A stretch of 41,887 nt of DNA from Opitutaceae bacterium. Lineage in GTDB: Bacteria; Verrucomicrobiota; Verrucomicrobiia; Opitutales; Opitutaceae. The position numbers and the translations under genes are program-made. Below the pieces are notes generated by a model. It worked only from the letters and a program-made list of their open reading frames with translations, was not told the origin of the DNA and searched no databases. The DNA is taken from contig JAIXRU010000104.1 of the NCBI GenBank assembly GCA_027485045.1, forward strand, positions 1 to 41,887, read 5' to 3'. Positions 26,610 through 35,064 of this stretch are shown one piece after another. Positions within the stretch are counted from its first letter, which is position 1. The number at the start of each line of letters is the position of its first letter.

Positions 26610-27293
26610 ATGACCCACCCCGGTTACCCCTTGCGTCGTGCCTTTCAGCTTTTTGGCTTCGGTTTTCTCGCTTGCTCGGGACTAAATTGTTTGGAGGCCC
26701 GGATAGGCGACAACATCGATCAGATGAATGGCCGTATGCTTCAGCCTTCCATCGGTAAATTTTTTAGCTGGCCCAAGGATATGGATGAACGGGCAAAGGA
26801 ACGGGCCTTAAAGGAAAATCCCCTCTATCCTTTTGCGTCCCTTTTGCCGACGGCGGAAGATGATTGGCGCGAGCAAATTTACTGGAAGAGCGCTATGAGC
26901 AAGCAGTTGAGTAACGAAGATGGCTGGCGGGTACACGTCTATTTTCTTCGCGGAAGCTCGGTTTTGGAGTGTTACCGCCGGGTGGGAAACTCGCTGAACG
27001 AATTTGAAATCAACGCCCTTCTTGCGCGAGTGCGCGGTAATCAAACGTGGCGGAAAATACCTCGAAAAGAAAATGGAGAAACCGTGCTGGGGTTTGAATA
27101 CGAGTTAGGCGAAAACGGCCAGGAAAGCTTACGTGCGCGGCGTCAAGGCGACTGGTTTATAATCTACCATAAACGTCTGGATGACCTTCTAGTGGCTCGC
27201 AAAGCCAAGTGGGACGCCTTGGAAGAAAAGCGTAAGGCCGAAGAACGCGCCATTCACGAGAAAACGGCCCCGGTTAGTGTAGATGGTTTCTGA
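26610..27293 (+). CDS. secreted protein of unknown function
   Basis: 227 residues from the ATG at 26610 ([12 protein letters not shown]); the track's start is 12 codons earlier. A signal peptide ([20 protein letters not shown], about 9-28) precedes a soluble domain ([13 protein letters not shown] ... [61 protein letters not shown]) and a charged helical C terminus ([22 protein letters not shown]). The cysteines near the signal might be a lipobox but do not match it well. The domain is not recognised; the repeated Trp and YF pattern suggests a small alpha/beta fold. It is divergent from rplU and ends at a strong hairpin. Confidence 0.72.
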   Translation: MTHPGYPLRRAFQLFGFGFLACSGLNCLEARIGDNIDQMNGRMLQPSIGKFFSWPKDMDERAKERALKENPLYPFASLLPTAEDDWREQIYWKSAMSKQLSNEDGWRVHVYFLRGSSVLECYRRVGNSLNEFEINALLARVRGNQTWRKIPRKENGETVLGFEYELGENGQESLRARRQGDWFIIYHKRLDDLLVARKAKWDALEEKRKAEERAIHEKTAPVSVDGF

Positions 27294-27302
27294 GTCGAAA
27301 CC

Positions 27303-27354
27303 CTGCGGCGGGCAATGCGACTGTCGAGGCACTGTGACAGGCGCCCCGCCGCAG
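27303..27354. terminator. bidirectional hairpin between convergent genes
   Basis: CTGCGGCGGG (27303-27312) and CCCGCCGCAG (27345-27354) pair perfectly over 10 bp, and the loop has an inner CTGTC/GACAG stem. It sits between two convergent genes, with no strong T tract on either side. Confidence 0.65.
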
Positions 27355-27382
27355 CATGCAACTTACCGATTTAACGCCCGGC

Positions 27383-28009
27383 TTAACGCACGATTACGTT
27401 CCAACGCAGAGAATTGCGTGTGCCAGCCAGGGTGATGATGTGCTCACCCGGGTTGAGTAAGCCCGGGGGCAAGGTGAGTAACACTGTGCTATTCCTCGTG
27501 CGGATTTTGAGTTCTCCGGGCACGGGCTCGAAGGTGGGCACGATCACGACCGAGCCGTTGTGAATGTAGATCTCCGCCCCGCCAAGTTGTTCGTGGTCGG
27601 ATTCCAGTTTGGCGGTGAATTGAACCCGGGTAGGCATCAATGCGGTGATCTCGGCCGGCGCGAGCAGATCTTGGTAGTCGGCCGGCAGGCGCGGTATCTC
27701 GACCAGAGTCTGGCCAAGTGGATCAGGCAGGCCACCGGGCAGTGACGTGGCTTTTGCAGCGGAACCGCGGGTGATTTCTTTCGCGGGCAGGGCTGGGAAG
27801 GGCCGCTCGGCACGAAGGTTCGATCTGACGTAGCCAGCCTCGATCAGGCGCTTCACGTTCGCCTGATTCTTCATATCTGCGTACGGCTCGAAGGGTTTTT
27901 CGGGTTTGCGGTATTTGAAGGTGATATAGGTGTACGGCACCAAAAAGAGGATGATCGATGCGACGACCCAACGCATGGGCCAGGGTTTACGGGAAGCGGC
28001 GGCGGACAT
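27383..28009 (-). CDS. membrane-anchored protein of unknown function
   Basis: 208 residues. One N-terminal membrane helix (WVVASIILFLVPYTYITF, about 14-31), with the rest predicted outside the cytoplasm. Residues about 33-105 are Pro/Lys-rich, and the C-terminal 100 residues look like a small beta domain (RVQFTAKLESDHEQLGGAEIYIHNGSVVIVPTFEPVPGELKIRTRNSTVLLTLPPGLLNPGEHIITLAG), perhaps immunoglobulin-like. Not recognised. It is divergent from proS with 124 bases between; no gene neighbour suggests its role. Confidence 0.7.
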   Translation of the reverse strand: MSAAASRKPWPMRWVVASIILFLVPYTYITFKYRKPEKPFEPYADMKNQANVKRLIEAGYVRSNLRAERPFPALPAKEITRGSAAKATSLPGGLPDPLGQTLVEIPRLPADYQDLLAPAEITALMPTRVQFTAKLESDHEQLGGAEIYIHNGSVVIVPTFEPVPGELKIRTRNSTVLLTLPPGLLNPGEHIITLAGTRNSLRWNVIVR

Positions 28010-28133
28010 AGTGAGTTTAAAATCGTCCTATGACGCGGGACTAAGGGCCAATGACGAGCGGAGAATGCACACTTAGACTGGGAAATACGATTGCGAGGGC
28101 GGGGCGCGCGGGTTTGGTAACGCGACTCAACGC

Positions 28134-29924
28134 ATGAAACGCTGGTCCCACTATTTTGTCCCTACGCTCAAGGAAAGCCCCGCCGACGCCGAGATCGCCT
28201 CGCATAAGCTCTTGGTTCGCGCCGGGCTGGTGCGCAAGTTAAGCGGCGGTCTTTATACGTTCATGCCGCTCGGTCTGCGCGTCATGCAAAAGCTCACCGC
28301 GATTTGTCGCGAAGAACTGGAGCGCGAGCAGCCTGCCCATGGCCGGGCCGGGGCGATCGAGCTCTGGATGCCCCATATCCATCCGGTGGAACTCTGGGAG
28401 CAGGGGCCTCGCTGGGCCGCCGCTCGCGAGATCATGTTTCGCACCGACCACGCAGGCGCGGGTAAGGGGCGGGCCAAGGAGCCGGAGTTTGTGCTCGGGC
28501 CGACGCATGAGGAGATCATCACGCCGCTCGTAAAACAGGAGATCACCAGCTACCGGGATCTGCCGAAAAATTTTTATCAAATCGCGACCAAGTTCCGTAA
28601 CGAAATCCGTCCCCGCTACGGGCTGATGCGAGCGCGCGAGTTCGTGATGATGGACGCCTACTCGTTCGATGCCGACGATGCCGGCGCAGTGAAGAGCTAC
28701 CTCGCGATGAAGGCTTCCTACGAGGCGTTTTTCAAACGCATCGGCGTCAAGGCCATCGCGGTCGAGGCCGATACCGGCGTGATGGGCGGCAGTTATTCCC
28801 ACGAGTTCATGGTGCCGGCCGAGATCGGCGACGATGACGTGATCTACTCCGATGCCGGCTACGCGGCCAATCGCGAGAAGGCCTCGAGTGCGCTCGTACC
28901 TCAGGACCTCGTCGACGCCGCTCCTCAGGGCGAGGTGGAGAAATTCGCCACTCCGGGTGTCGTAACCATTGCCCAGTTGGGGGCGGCGCCGTATTCCATA
29001 TCTGGTGACAGCCAGTTCAAGACCCTCGTTTACATGGGCGACGGCAAGCCCTTCCTGGTTATTCTGCGTGGCAACGATGAATTGGAGGAGGCCAAGCTGG
29101 GTTCGCTCGGGTTCACTCTTTTCCGCCCGGCCACGGCCGAGGAGATCGAGCCTGTGCTCGGGGCCAAACCCGGTTCGCTGGGCGCGGTCAAGGGCACGAT
29201 CAAAGCCCCCGCCACCTTGGTCGGCGTGTATGCGGATAATGCCATCCGTCTGATCGGCAACGGCGTGACCGGCGCCAATGAAGACGGCTTCCACCTGAAG
29301 AACGTCAATGTGAGCCGGGATCTCGCCATCACGAAGTTTGGCGATTTCCGCCGCGTGCGCACCGGCGAGCCCTGCCCGGTATCCGGTTTACCCTTGCAGT
29401 CAAAGCGAGGCATCGAGGTCGGCCATATTTTCAAACTCGGCACAAAATACTCCGAGAAATTCGGCGCGGTCTACACCGACGATCAGAAGCAGTCCCACCC
29501 CATGGTCATGGGCTGTTATGGAATCGGCGTCAGCCGCACGATGCAGGCGATTATCGAGCAGAGCCACGATGCCGACGGCATCATCTGGCCCTGGGCAGTC
29601 GCGCCATTTCAGGTGCTTATCTGCCTGCTGGATCCCAAGCTTCCCGAGGCTTTGGAAATGGCGGAAAAACTCGCCTCTGCCGCCGAACTGGCCGGGGCCG
29701 ATGTGCTGCTTGATGATCGTGAGGAGCGTCCGGGCGTGAAATTCAAGGACGCCGATTTGATCGGCATCCCGTTGCGCATCGTTATCGGCGGCAAGGGGCT
29801 GAAGGACGGTGTTATCGAACTGAAGCCCAGGGCGTCCAAGGAAGTGCAAAAAATCGCGGTGGCCGATGCGCCCGCCAAAGTGGCCGAATTGGTGCGTGCA
29901 CACGCGCAAGGGGTGTCTGCCTGA
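28134..29924 (+). CDS. proS: prolyl-tRNA synthetase (bacterial type, with editing domain)
   Basis: 596 residues. Class II synthetase motifs: motif 1 (LLVRAGLVRKLSGGLYTFMPLGLRVMQKL), VLGPTHEE, motif 2 (FRNEIRPRYGLMRAREFVMMDAYSF), and motif 3 (MGCYGIGVSRTMQAIIEQ). Between motifs 2 and 3 there is the YbaK-like insertion (about 225-400) that hydrolyses mischarged Ala-tRNA(Pro); GKPFLVILRGNDELEEAKL marks it. The C-terminal anticodon domain includes RPGVKFKDADLIGIPLRIVIGGKGLKDG. The stop overlaps the clpS start (TGATG). Confidence 0.96.
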   Translation: MKRWSHYFVPTLKESPADAEIASHKLLVRAGLVRKLSGGLYTFMPLGLRVMQKLTAICREELEREQPAHGRAGAIELWMPHIHPVELWEQGPRWAAAREIMFRTDHAGAGKGRAKEPEFVLGPTHEEIITPLVKQEITSYRDLPKNFYQIATKFRNEIRPRYGLMRAREFVMMDAYSFDADDAGAVKSYLAMKASYEAFFKRIGVKAIAVEADTGVMGGSYSHEFMVPAEIGDDDVIYSDAGYAANREKASSALVPQDLVDAAPQGEVEKFATPGVVTIAQLGAAPYSISGDSQFKTLVYMGDGKPFLVILRGNDELEEAKLGSLGFTLFRPATAEEIEPVLGAKPGSLGAVKGTIKAPATLVGVYADNAIRLIGNGVTGANEDGFHLKNVNVSRDLAITKFGDFRRVRTGEPCPVSGLPLQSKRGIEVGHIFKLGTKYSEKFGAVYTDDQKQSHPMVMGCYGIGVSRTMQAIIEQSHDADGIIWPWAVAPFQVLICLLDPKLPEALEMAEKLASAAELAGADVLLDDREERPGVKFKDADLIGIPLRIVIGGKGLKDGVIELKPRASKEVQKIAVADAPAKVAELVRAHAQGVSA

Positions 29925-30277
29925 TGCCGGTGACGCTGCCAGTCTTGCTGCCTGGGCGTACTCCTCTGCGCGAAGCGGCCGCGCGTCCCGATATCGCTCC
30001 GCACGAGGTGGTGGATACCGATACGGTCCTTTCGCCTCACGGGCCTTGGCGCGTGGTCGTGTTGAACGATCCGGTAAATACGATGAGCTATGTCGTGCTG
30101 GTGTTTCGCAAGGTTTTCGGTTTTTCCGAGACCCTCGCTCGTAAACACATGATGGAAGTTCATGAGCGCGGACGCTCGGTGGTCTGGTCCGGTCTGCGTG
30201 AGCAGGCCGAGCTGTACGCCTTCGCGTTGCAGCAATGGCATCTGACGGCGGTACTCGAATCCGATGAAACGCATTGA
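29924..30277 (+). CDS. clpS: ATP-dependent Clp protease adaptor ClpS
   Basis: 117 residues. After a disordered N-terminal segment of about 35 residues comes the ClpS core: PWRVVVLNDPVNTMSYVVLVFRKVFGFSETLARKHMMEVHERGRSVVWSG. The ND and following residues form the pocket that binds N-terminal degron residues, and the adaptor delivers such proteins to ClpA (or a ClpC) for degradation by ClpP. Translationally coupled to proS in front (TGATG) and overlapping the next gene by 14 bases. Confidence 0.93.
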   Translation: MPVTLPVLLPGRTPLREAAARPDIAPHEVVDTDTVLSPHGPWRVVVLNDPVNTMSYVVLVFRKVFGFSETLARKHMMEVHERGRSVVWSGLREQAELYAFALQQWHLTAVLESDETH

Positions 30278-30809
30278 AGTAAAACTCAGCTTACCGGTCG
30301 TGGCCCCGTTGCTCGATTTAATGAAGGCTTCCAGCGATGTGCTCGAAGCCCAGATCGCCGCACCGTTAACGCTGGAGGATATCGATGCCGATTTTCGCGA
30401 CGAGTGGAAGGCCGAGTTACTCAAGGGCCAGCACGATGAACTGCATGCGCTGATGGGGTTGTTTAACAGCGAGTTTTTCGTGAACGGCGTGGTGGCGTTT
30501 GACGAGGATAACGCCGAGGTCATCGTCCGGGCCTGTTCCGCGCTGCGCCTGCGCCTGCGCCGGCATGATTTGAAGGTGCTGGATGATGAGCAGTTGGAGA
30601 GCGGCAGCGTCGATTTGGAGGACATCACCGTGCCGCTGCAAAAACCCTACATGTGTTATGTATTTCTCGGCACCATACAAGAGTTGGTGATTCAACATTT
30701 GGACGGCGCGATTTTACGCGGGCCCGAAACGGACAAGTCTGCGGCGGATGAAAAAGACGAGACCGACGAAGGCGAGGCTGGCGGCAGATTCGACGACAAG
30801 ATCGACTAA
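30264..30809 (+). CDS. DUF2017-like protein next to clpS
   Basis: 181 residues, all-helical and acidic: FRDEWKAELLKGQHDELHALMGLFNSEFF ... NAEVIVRACSALRLRLRRHDLKVLDDEQLESG, with a charged Asp/Glu tail. A helical protein of this pattern (DUF2017) is the known neighbour of clpS in actinobacteria, and the 14-base overlap with clpS here supports a related job, perhaps in the N-degron/Clp pathway. The family call is from pattern memory, not a search. The tail overlaps nothing; a hairpin lies at its stop codon. Confidence 0.65.
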   Translation: MKRIEVKLSLPVVAPLLDLMKASSDVLEAQIAAPLTLEDIDADFRDEWKAELLKGQHDELHALMGLFNSEFFVNGVVAFDEDNAEVIVRACSALRLRLRRHDLKVLDDEQLESGSVDLEDITVPLQKPYMCYVFLGTIQELVIQHLDGAILRGPETDKSAADEKDETDEGEAGGRFDDKID

Positions 30810-30825
30810 ACCCGAAAGCGGGTTT
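30808..30825 (+). terminator. hairpin at the stop of the DUF2017-like gene
   Basis: AAACCCG (30808-30814), loop AAAG, CGGGTTT (30819-30825): a 7-bp stem beginning inside the stop codon, ending in TTT. It could attenuate transcription into the next gene or expose its start by translational coupling. Confidence 0.55.
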
Positions 30826-30831
30826 CGCCTC

Positions 30832-31314
30832 GTGAAGGTAATCTGCGAACACTGCGCGCTGCCCTTTTCGGTTACGCGTCTCGCGCCGGGAAGACCGGTT
30901 TACTGTTGTTCGGGGTGCGCACTGGCGGCCCGGGTGCCGGTGGATGCGCAGGGGCAGTTTCCGGTCAATGCGGCGTTGGGCGCCGCGCTTACTCTGGCCT
31001 TTGTTGGTTTTAATCAGGTGCTGTTCTGGTTGCTTTCCACGCTGTTGGCCAGAGAAGCGGATTCTTGGGTGAATGCCGTGCGCTTCGGGTGGGCTTCGCT
31101 TTGCACCGCAGGGATGTTTTGGGTGGTCGTGGCGGCCACGCAGTGGCGACTTGGGGCCCGCAGCGGGGCGGACACGATGGTTTTGTTCTTAAGCGGTTCT
31201 GGTATGGTAACCGGTCTGCTTAACACGTCCCCGGCGTATGCGGCGCTGGCCAATCTGGTGCTGGCGGCTTGGTCGCTACGCGGGCTACGCCGGAAGCGAC
31301 TGCCCGTAGTTTGA
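30832..31314 (+). CDS. membrane protein with N-terminal zinc-ribbon-like domain
   Basis: 160 residues from the GTG at 30832. The track's ATG at 30748 would run 62 bases into the previous gene and through the hairpin, so it is less likely. Residues 4-30 carry two Cys pairs (CEHCALPF ... VYCCSGCALAA), like the metal-binding domain seen at the N terminus of some copper-type P-type ATPases (pattern CxxC then CCxGC). Then come about four membrane helices (ALTLAFVGFNQVLFWLLSTLL; WASLCTAGMFWVVVAAT; DTMVLFLSGSGMVTGLL; ALANLVLAAWSL). There is no ATPase core. Possibly metal-related; function unknown. Confidence 0.65.
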   Translation: MKVICEHCALPFSVTRLAPGRPVYCCSGCALAARVPVDAQGQFPVNAALGAALTLAFVGFNQVLFWLLSTLLAREADSWVNAVRFGWASLCTAGMFWVVVAATQWRLGARSGADTMVLFLSGSGMVTGLLNTSPAYAALANLVLAAWSLRGLRRKRLPVV

Positions 31315-31347
31315 AACACGTTTAAGCCGGATATGCTTTGTTTGAGC

Positions 31348-31376
31348 CTAAGCCGTATGAACACGGCCGGGCTTAG
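31348..31376. terminator. hairpin between convergent genes
   Basis: CTAAGCC (31348-31354) pairs with GGCTTAG (31370-31376), between the membrane protein gene and the HAD hydrolase gene. No T run follows. Confidence 0.5.
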
Positions 31377-31390
31377 CGCAGGAAGGGGGC

Positions 31391-32431
31391 TTACTCCAAA
31401 AACGTTTCCTGGCGGCCGGCGCTTTGGGGCGGTTTGGAAGAGGCGCGCTGGGCGGCGACTTCCTCCGGAGTGAGGTTCAGGTGACGCGGCGGCCGGACCA
31501 CGCGTGCCGCCACCGCGCTTTCGCGGTCGGCCACGATTCGGTCGCAAAGCGAGTGGATTTGCAGACGCAGCCAAAGCGCCGTGCTGCTCTCGGGGCGATA
31601 GTCAGCCGGGCCGTAGTGGTCGATGCGGCCGGAGGAGCGCAGGCGGTCGTTTTGCGCAAATTCGTCCGAACGTGCCGGGTTGTAAACGCCGTAGGCCAGG
31701 CCGCCGCCTTTCTTGGTAACGGAAAAGCTGGGGACATCGCTGGGACCATCGGCGATGTAGATCATGTTCTGAAAAGGGATGCGGCGATCCTCGGGCGCGA
31801 TGTTGGCGTTCACGTCGAGGGCGGAGTCCTTGTTGGTGCCCTTGTTTATCTCGAAGAGGGCGCGGGTCTTGGTGGTGTTGTCGATCACGAGCCCGATCTG
31901 GGCGAGCTCGGCCTCGGCCTCGATTTCCAGATTACCCTGTTCGAGGAAGCCGGGCTGGAGCGGATTTTCCACGAAGCCGCAGCCCCAAATCCCGTCCACG
32001 TAGGGCGCGATCTTGCTGCCGCGTATCATCTCGGCCAGCCCGGTGCTAACGATGTAGTGTTCGAGGCGGATGTCGTGTTTCCGGTAGGCTTCCTTTTCGG
32101 CGACGTAGCCCTGGGCGATGCGGAAAAAGTCGGGAAGGCCCGGGTAAAACTGAATATCTGCGCCGCACTCGCGCAGCACCTTGTTGCTGAGCTTGGGCAT
32201 GCGGCCGGCCAGCACGTAGGTGAGCAGGTGGTTGAGGTAGGCTATCTCGGAGGAGAGCTGGTAGCCGCGACGTTGGTAGTGGGAGACGAGGTTGTTGGTC
32301 TCGTTCCAGAATACGGCCTCGTCCACCCCGTAGCGCCGAAAAAGCGGCGACTGCATGTATTCAGGGATAAGGGTCTTGTCGAAGTCCCAGATGCAGGCGA
32401 TGATGTTCTGTGTGAAAAGAGTCTTGGCCAT
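31391..32431 (-). CDS. HAD superfamily hydrolase
   Basis: 346 residues. HAD motif I is IWDFDKTLIP (nucleophile Asp, about residue 16), motif II IVSTG, and motif III/IV IADGPSDVPSF. A large helical cap lies between I and II (YGVDEAVFWNETNNLVSHYQRRGYQLSSEIAYLNHLLTYV). It resembles phosphoserine-phosphatase-like (type I) HAD enzymes, which remove phosphate from small metabolites. The C-terminal approximately 70 residues are extra, basic and low in structure. Substrate unknown. It is divergent from prfA. Confidence 0.85.
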   Translation of the reverse strand: MAKTLFTQNIIACIWDFDKTLIPEYMQSPLFRRYGVDEAVFWNETNNLVSHYQRRGYQLSSEIAYLNHLLTYVLAGRMPKLSNKVLRECGADIQFYPGLPDFFRIAQGYVAEKEAYRKHDIRLEHYIVSTGLAEMIRGSKIAPYVDGIWGCGFVENPLQPGFLEQGNLEIEAEAELAQIGLVIDNTTKTRALFEINKGTNKDSALDVNANIAPEDRRIPFQNMIYIADGPSDVPSFSVTKKGGGLAYGVYNPARSDEFAQNDRLRSSGRIDHYGPADYRPESSTALWLRLQIHSLCDRIVADRESAVAARVVRPPRHLNLTPEEVAAQRASSKPPQSAGRQETFLE

Positions 32432-32453
32432 GGCGGATCAGCACCTTTAGCGC

Positions 32454-32470
32454 GGACCAGATTTTGGTCC
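32454..32470. other. inverted repeat between the HAD gene and prfA
   Basis: GGACCA (32454-32459), 5-base loop, TGGTCC (32465-32470), flanked by further GCGC-rich complementarity. It lies in the divergent promoter region and may be an operator or an RNA hairpin in the prfA leader. Confidence 0.35.
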
Positions 32471-32582
32471 GTGCGCGGAGCCTTTTCTTAAAGCAAGGCC
32501 CGCCGAGCCCCGCGCGCAATGCGCAAACCGTCTCGCCCGCCGGTTCTTGCCGGGCTCCTCAGCCTCTTTCCCCTTTTTCTCC

Positions 32583-33713
32583 ATGGTTACGCTTCCCGAT
32601 ATCACTCCTTTTCGCCGCCGCCTCGATGAACTCGATGCGCAGATACGCTCGCCTTCGTTCTTCACCAACGCCCGCGCCGCCGCCGACGTGACCCGCGAGC
32701 ACCAGCGCCTCGGCGTCCTTTTGGCCGACCACACAGCCTTGCAGAAAACCCAGGCTGACCTCGCGGAGATGCGCGCCCTACTGCGCGATTCCGGCGGCGA
32801 CGCCGGTCTGCGCGAACTCGCCGAGGCCGAGGTGCCCGAGTTGGAGAAACGCGCCGAGGACCTGCATGCCACCGTGCTTCGACAGATGATCCCTCCCGAG
32901 GCCACGGATTCGCGCAACACCGTGGTCGAAATCCGGGCCGGCACCGGCGGCGAGGAGGCGGCGCTTTTCGCGGCCTCGCTTACTCGCATGTATCAACGTT
33001 ATTGCGAGGCCCGCCGTTGGACGATCGAGCCCATGGGCAGCTCGCCTTCCGAACGGGGAGGTTTCCGCGAAATCAGCTTTTTGGTGCGAGGTCAGGATGT
33101 TTACCGGCAGCTCAAATTTGAGAGCGGGGTACACCGGGTGCAACGAGTGCCCAGCACCGAGGCCAACGGACGCATCCATACCTCAACCGTGACCGTGGCG
33201 GTGCTCCCCGAAGCCGAAGAGGTGGACATCCAGATCGATCCGCAGGATTTGGAAATCACCGTGCAACGCGCCAGCGGCCCCGGCGGGCAAGGGGTCAACA
33301 CCACCGACTCGGCGGTGCGGATTATTCATAAGCCCACCGGGCTCATGGTGTTTTGCGCCGATGGACGTTCGCAGATTAAAAACAAAGCTTCAGCCATGTC
33401 GGTGCTGCGCGCCCGCCTGCTTCAGCGCAAACAGGACGAGGAGCAGGCCAAATACGCCGCTCAACGCAAAACCCAGATCGGCACCGGGGACCGCAGCGAA
33501 CGCATCCGCACTTATAACTTCCCGCAAAGCCGCCTGACCGATCATCGTATCGGACTTACGTTACACAGCCTGGCCCAGGTGATTGAAGGCGCCATCGACC
33601 CGGTGATCGAGGCTATGCAAAAGGCCGACATGGAGCGTAAATTGGCCGAGTTGACCGGCCAGCCCTACGATATGAAACGCTCGGCTTCGGCGGGCTCGGA
33701 TGACGACGAATAA
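32583..33713 (+). CDS. prfA: peptide chain release factor 1
   Basis: 376 residues from the ATG at 32583 ([10 protein letters not shown]), preceded by the pyrimidine tract CCCCTTTTTCTCC and no Shine-Dalgarno. It recognises UAA and UAG stop codons: the PxT-type recognition motif is in [15 protein letters not shown], and the GGQ tripeptide that triggers hydrolysis is at 234-236 ([15 protein letters not shown]). Length is normal. The prmC gene that often follows prfA is not here; instead a convergent aminotransferase gene comes next. Its presence confirms that the TAG in modB should act as a stop. Confidence 0.96.
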   Translation: MVTLPDITPFRRRLDELDAQIRSPSFFTNARAAADVTREHQRLGVLLADHTALQKTQADLAEMRALLRDSGGDAGLRELAEAEVPELEKRAEDLHATVLRQMIPPEATDSRNTVVEIRAGTGGEEAALFAASLTRMYQRYCEARRWTIEPMGSSPSERGGFREISFLVRGQDVYRQLKFESGVHRVQRVPSTEANGRIHTSTVTVAVLPEAEEVDIQIDPQDLEITVQRASGPGGQGVNTTDSAVRIIHKPTGLMVFCADGRSQIKNKASAMSVLRARLLQRKQDEEQAKYAAQRKTQIGTGDRSERIRTYNFPQSRLTDHRIGLTLHSLAQVIEGAIDPVIEAMQKADMERKLAELTGQPYDMKRSASAGSDDDE

Positions 33714-33766
33714 GAGCGTTGGTTTCACAGTGCCAGCGGGCTCCAGCCGCCTGTCGCAAAGCCGGT

Positions 33767-33813
33767 CCCGCCGTGCGCCACGGGTTCTTCCTGGGGCCGT
33801 GGCGACGGGCGGG
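33767..33813. terminator. long GC-rich hairpin between prfA and the aminotransferase gene
   Basis: CCCGCCGTGCGCCACGG (33767-33783) pairs with CCGTGGCGACGGGCGGG (33797-33813) with two small bulges. It is between convergent genes; GTTTAAACCC follows but there is no long T run. Confidence 0.6.
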
Positions 33814-33841
33814 GTTTAAACCCAAGCGCGCGTCAAGCTTG

Positions 33842-34987
33842 TCAGGCTGTCAGGATTTTTTCTACGGCGGCGCTCGCGATAATCATTTCCTCCGGCGTGC
33901 CGATGGTCAGCCGCGCCCAATCGGTCATCTGCGGGTAGCCTGCGTTGATGACGATGTTTTCGGCCCGCATCTTCTGCGAAAAGTCCTTTGCCGGCATGCC
34001 GACATGGAAAAAAACAAAGTTACCTTGGGGCGGGGCGAATTTGCGGCCGAGCTTACCAAGCAAGGTGCAAAATTTATCGCGCTCGGTTTTCAACTTAACG
34101 CGGGTTTCTTCGACAAAGCCGGTGTCGCCCAAGCTGGCGGTGGCGGCGAGCACCCCGAGCATATTGACGCGAAATCCGTTTTGCAGCGGATAAGCACCAA
34201 AGACCTCTTTGGCGACGGCGACGGGCATCACGCCGTAGCCAAGGCGTTCGCCGGCTAACGCGTAAATTTTTGAGAAGGTGCGGGTGATGATGACGTTGTG
34301 GCCTTCCTGGACCAGGCCTACGAGCGTGCTGCCGGCAAAGTCGTCGGCATATTCCAAGTAGGCTTCGTCCACCACGACCGGGCATGTTTTCGCCATCTCG
34401 ATCACGATCGCGCGCAGTTTGGCGGCGGGGAGCAGGGTGCCGGTGGGATTGTTGGGATTTACGAGGTAAACACAGGTCGTGGCCGGGGTGACTTTGGCCG
34501 CCATGGTATCGATGTCGTTGAAGAGATCGGCGGTAAGCGGGACTTCGATCAATTTTGCCCCGCGACGTTTGGCGGCGGTGGCGAAAAAGTTAAAAGTAAA
34601 GGCCGAGGTGACGACCTCGCCCTGCTTGGCACCGATCCAGTTGGCGAGACCTTCGAGCACGTCGGCCGAGCCTGTGCCGAGGAAGAGATTGTCCTTGGCC
34701 ACGCCTTCTTTGGCCGCGATGGCGGCGAGCAGGCGGTCGCTCTCGGTATGCGGGTAGCGGAGCATGCGTTTGGTGTTTTGCATGACCGCCATGATCGCCA
34801 GCGGGGAGGGGCCGTAGTTGTTTTCGTTGCTGCCGAGGCGGATCGGTTCAGCGGCGGACGTGCTGCGGCCGGCGTCGCGTTGTTGGGCGTCGGCGCGATT
34901 GGGCAGAGCCGAAGTCAGCGCGAGTCCGGCGACCAGCGACCCGGTTTTTTTGATAAAGTTACGACGATTGAGCGCGGAGGTTTTCAT
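33842..34987 (-). CDS. histidinol-phosphate-aminotransferase-like PLP enzyme with Tat signal
   Basis: 381 residues from the ATG at 34987 (MKTSALNRRNFIKK); the track's start is 33 codons earlier and overlaps gluQ. The N terminus is a twin-arginine signal: NRRNFIKKTG, hydrophobic SLVAGLALTSALP, then ADA as a likely cleavage site near residue 34. The mature part is a fold-type I aminotransferase of the HisC group: IRLGSNENNYGPSP, YLVNPNNPTGTLLP, VVVDEAYLEYADDF, and the PLP-lysine segment TRTFSKIYALAGERLGYG. A folded, PLP-loaded enzyme would therefore be exported. It is unlikely to be the biosynthetic HisC. Substrate unknown. Confidence 0.88.
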   Translation of the reverse strand: MKTSALNRRNFIKKTGSLVAGLALTSALPNRADAQQRDAGRSTSAAEPIRLGSNENNYGPSPLAIMAVMQNTKRMLRYPHTESDRLLAAIAAKEGVAKDNLFLGTGSADVLEGLANWIGAKQGEVVTSAFTFNFFATAAKRRGAKLIEVPLTADLFNDIDTMAAKVTPATTCVYLVNPNNPTGTLLPAAKLRAIVIEMAKTCPVVVDEAYLEYADDFAGSTLVGLVQEGHNVIITRTFSKIYALAGERLGYGVMPVAVAKEVFGAYPLQNGFRVNMLGVLAATASLGDTGFVEETRVKLKTERDKFCTLLGKLGRKFAPPQGNFVFFHVGMPAKDFSQKMRAENIVINAGYPQMTDWARLTIGTPEEMIIASAAVEKILTA

Positions 34988-35064
34988 TTGATGAAGACCC
35001 CGGTAAGCAGTTAACGGGCCGCATCCGGACGCGCGACGGAGGCGAATGAATCTGAAACTGGCGG

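Noticed and set aside
28239-29294. 351-codon frame antisense to proS
   Set aside because: proS is full length with all class II motifs; the antisense frame is a codon-bias shadow.
31424-32491. 355-codon plus-strand frame opposite the HAD hydrolase gene
   Set aside because: HAD motifs I to IV are intact on the minus strand and the plus frame shows no domain features.
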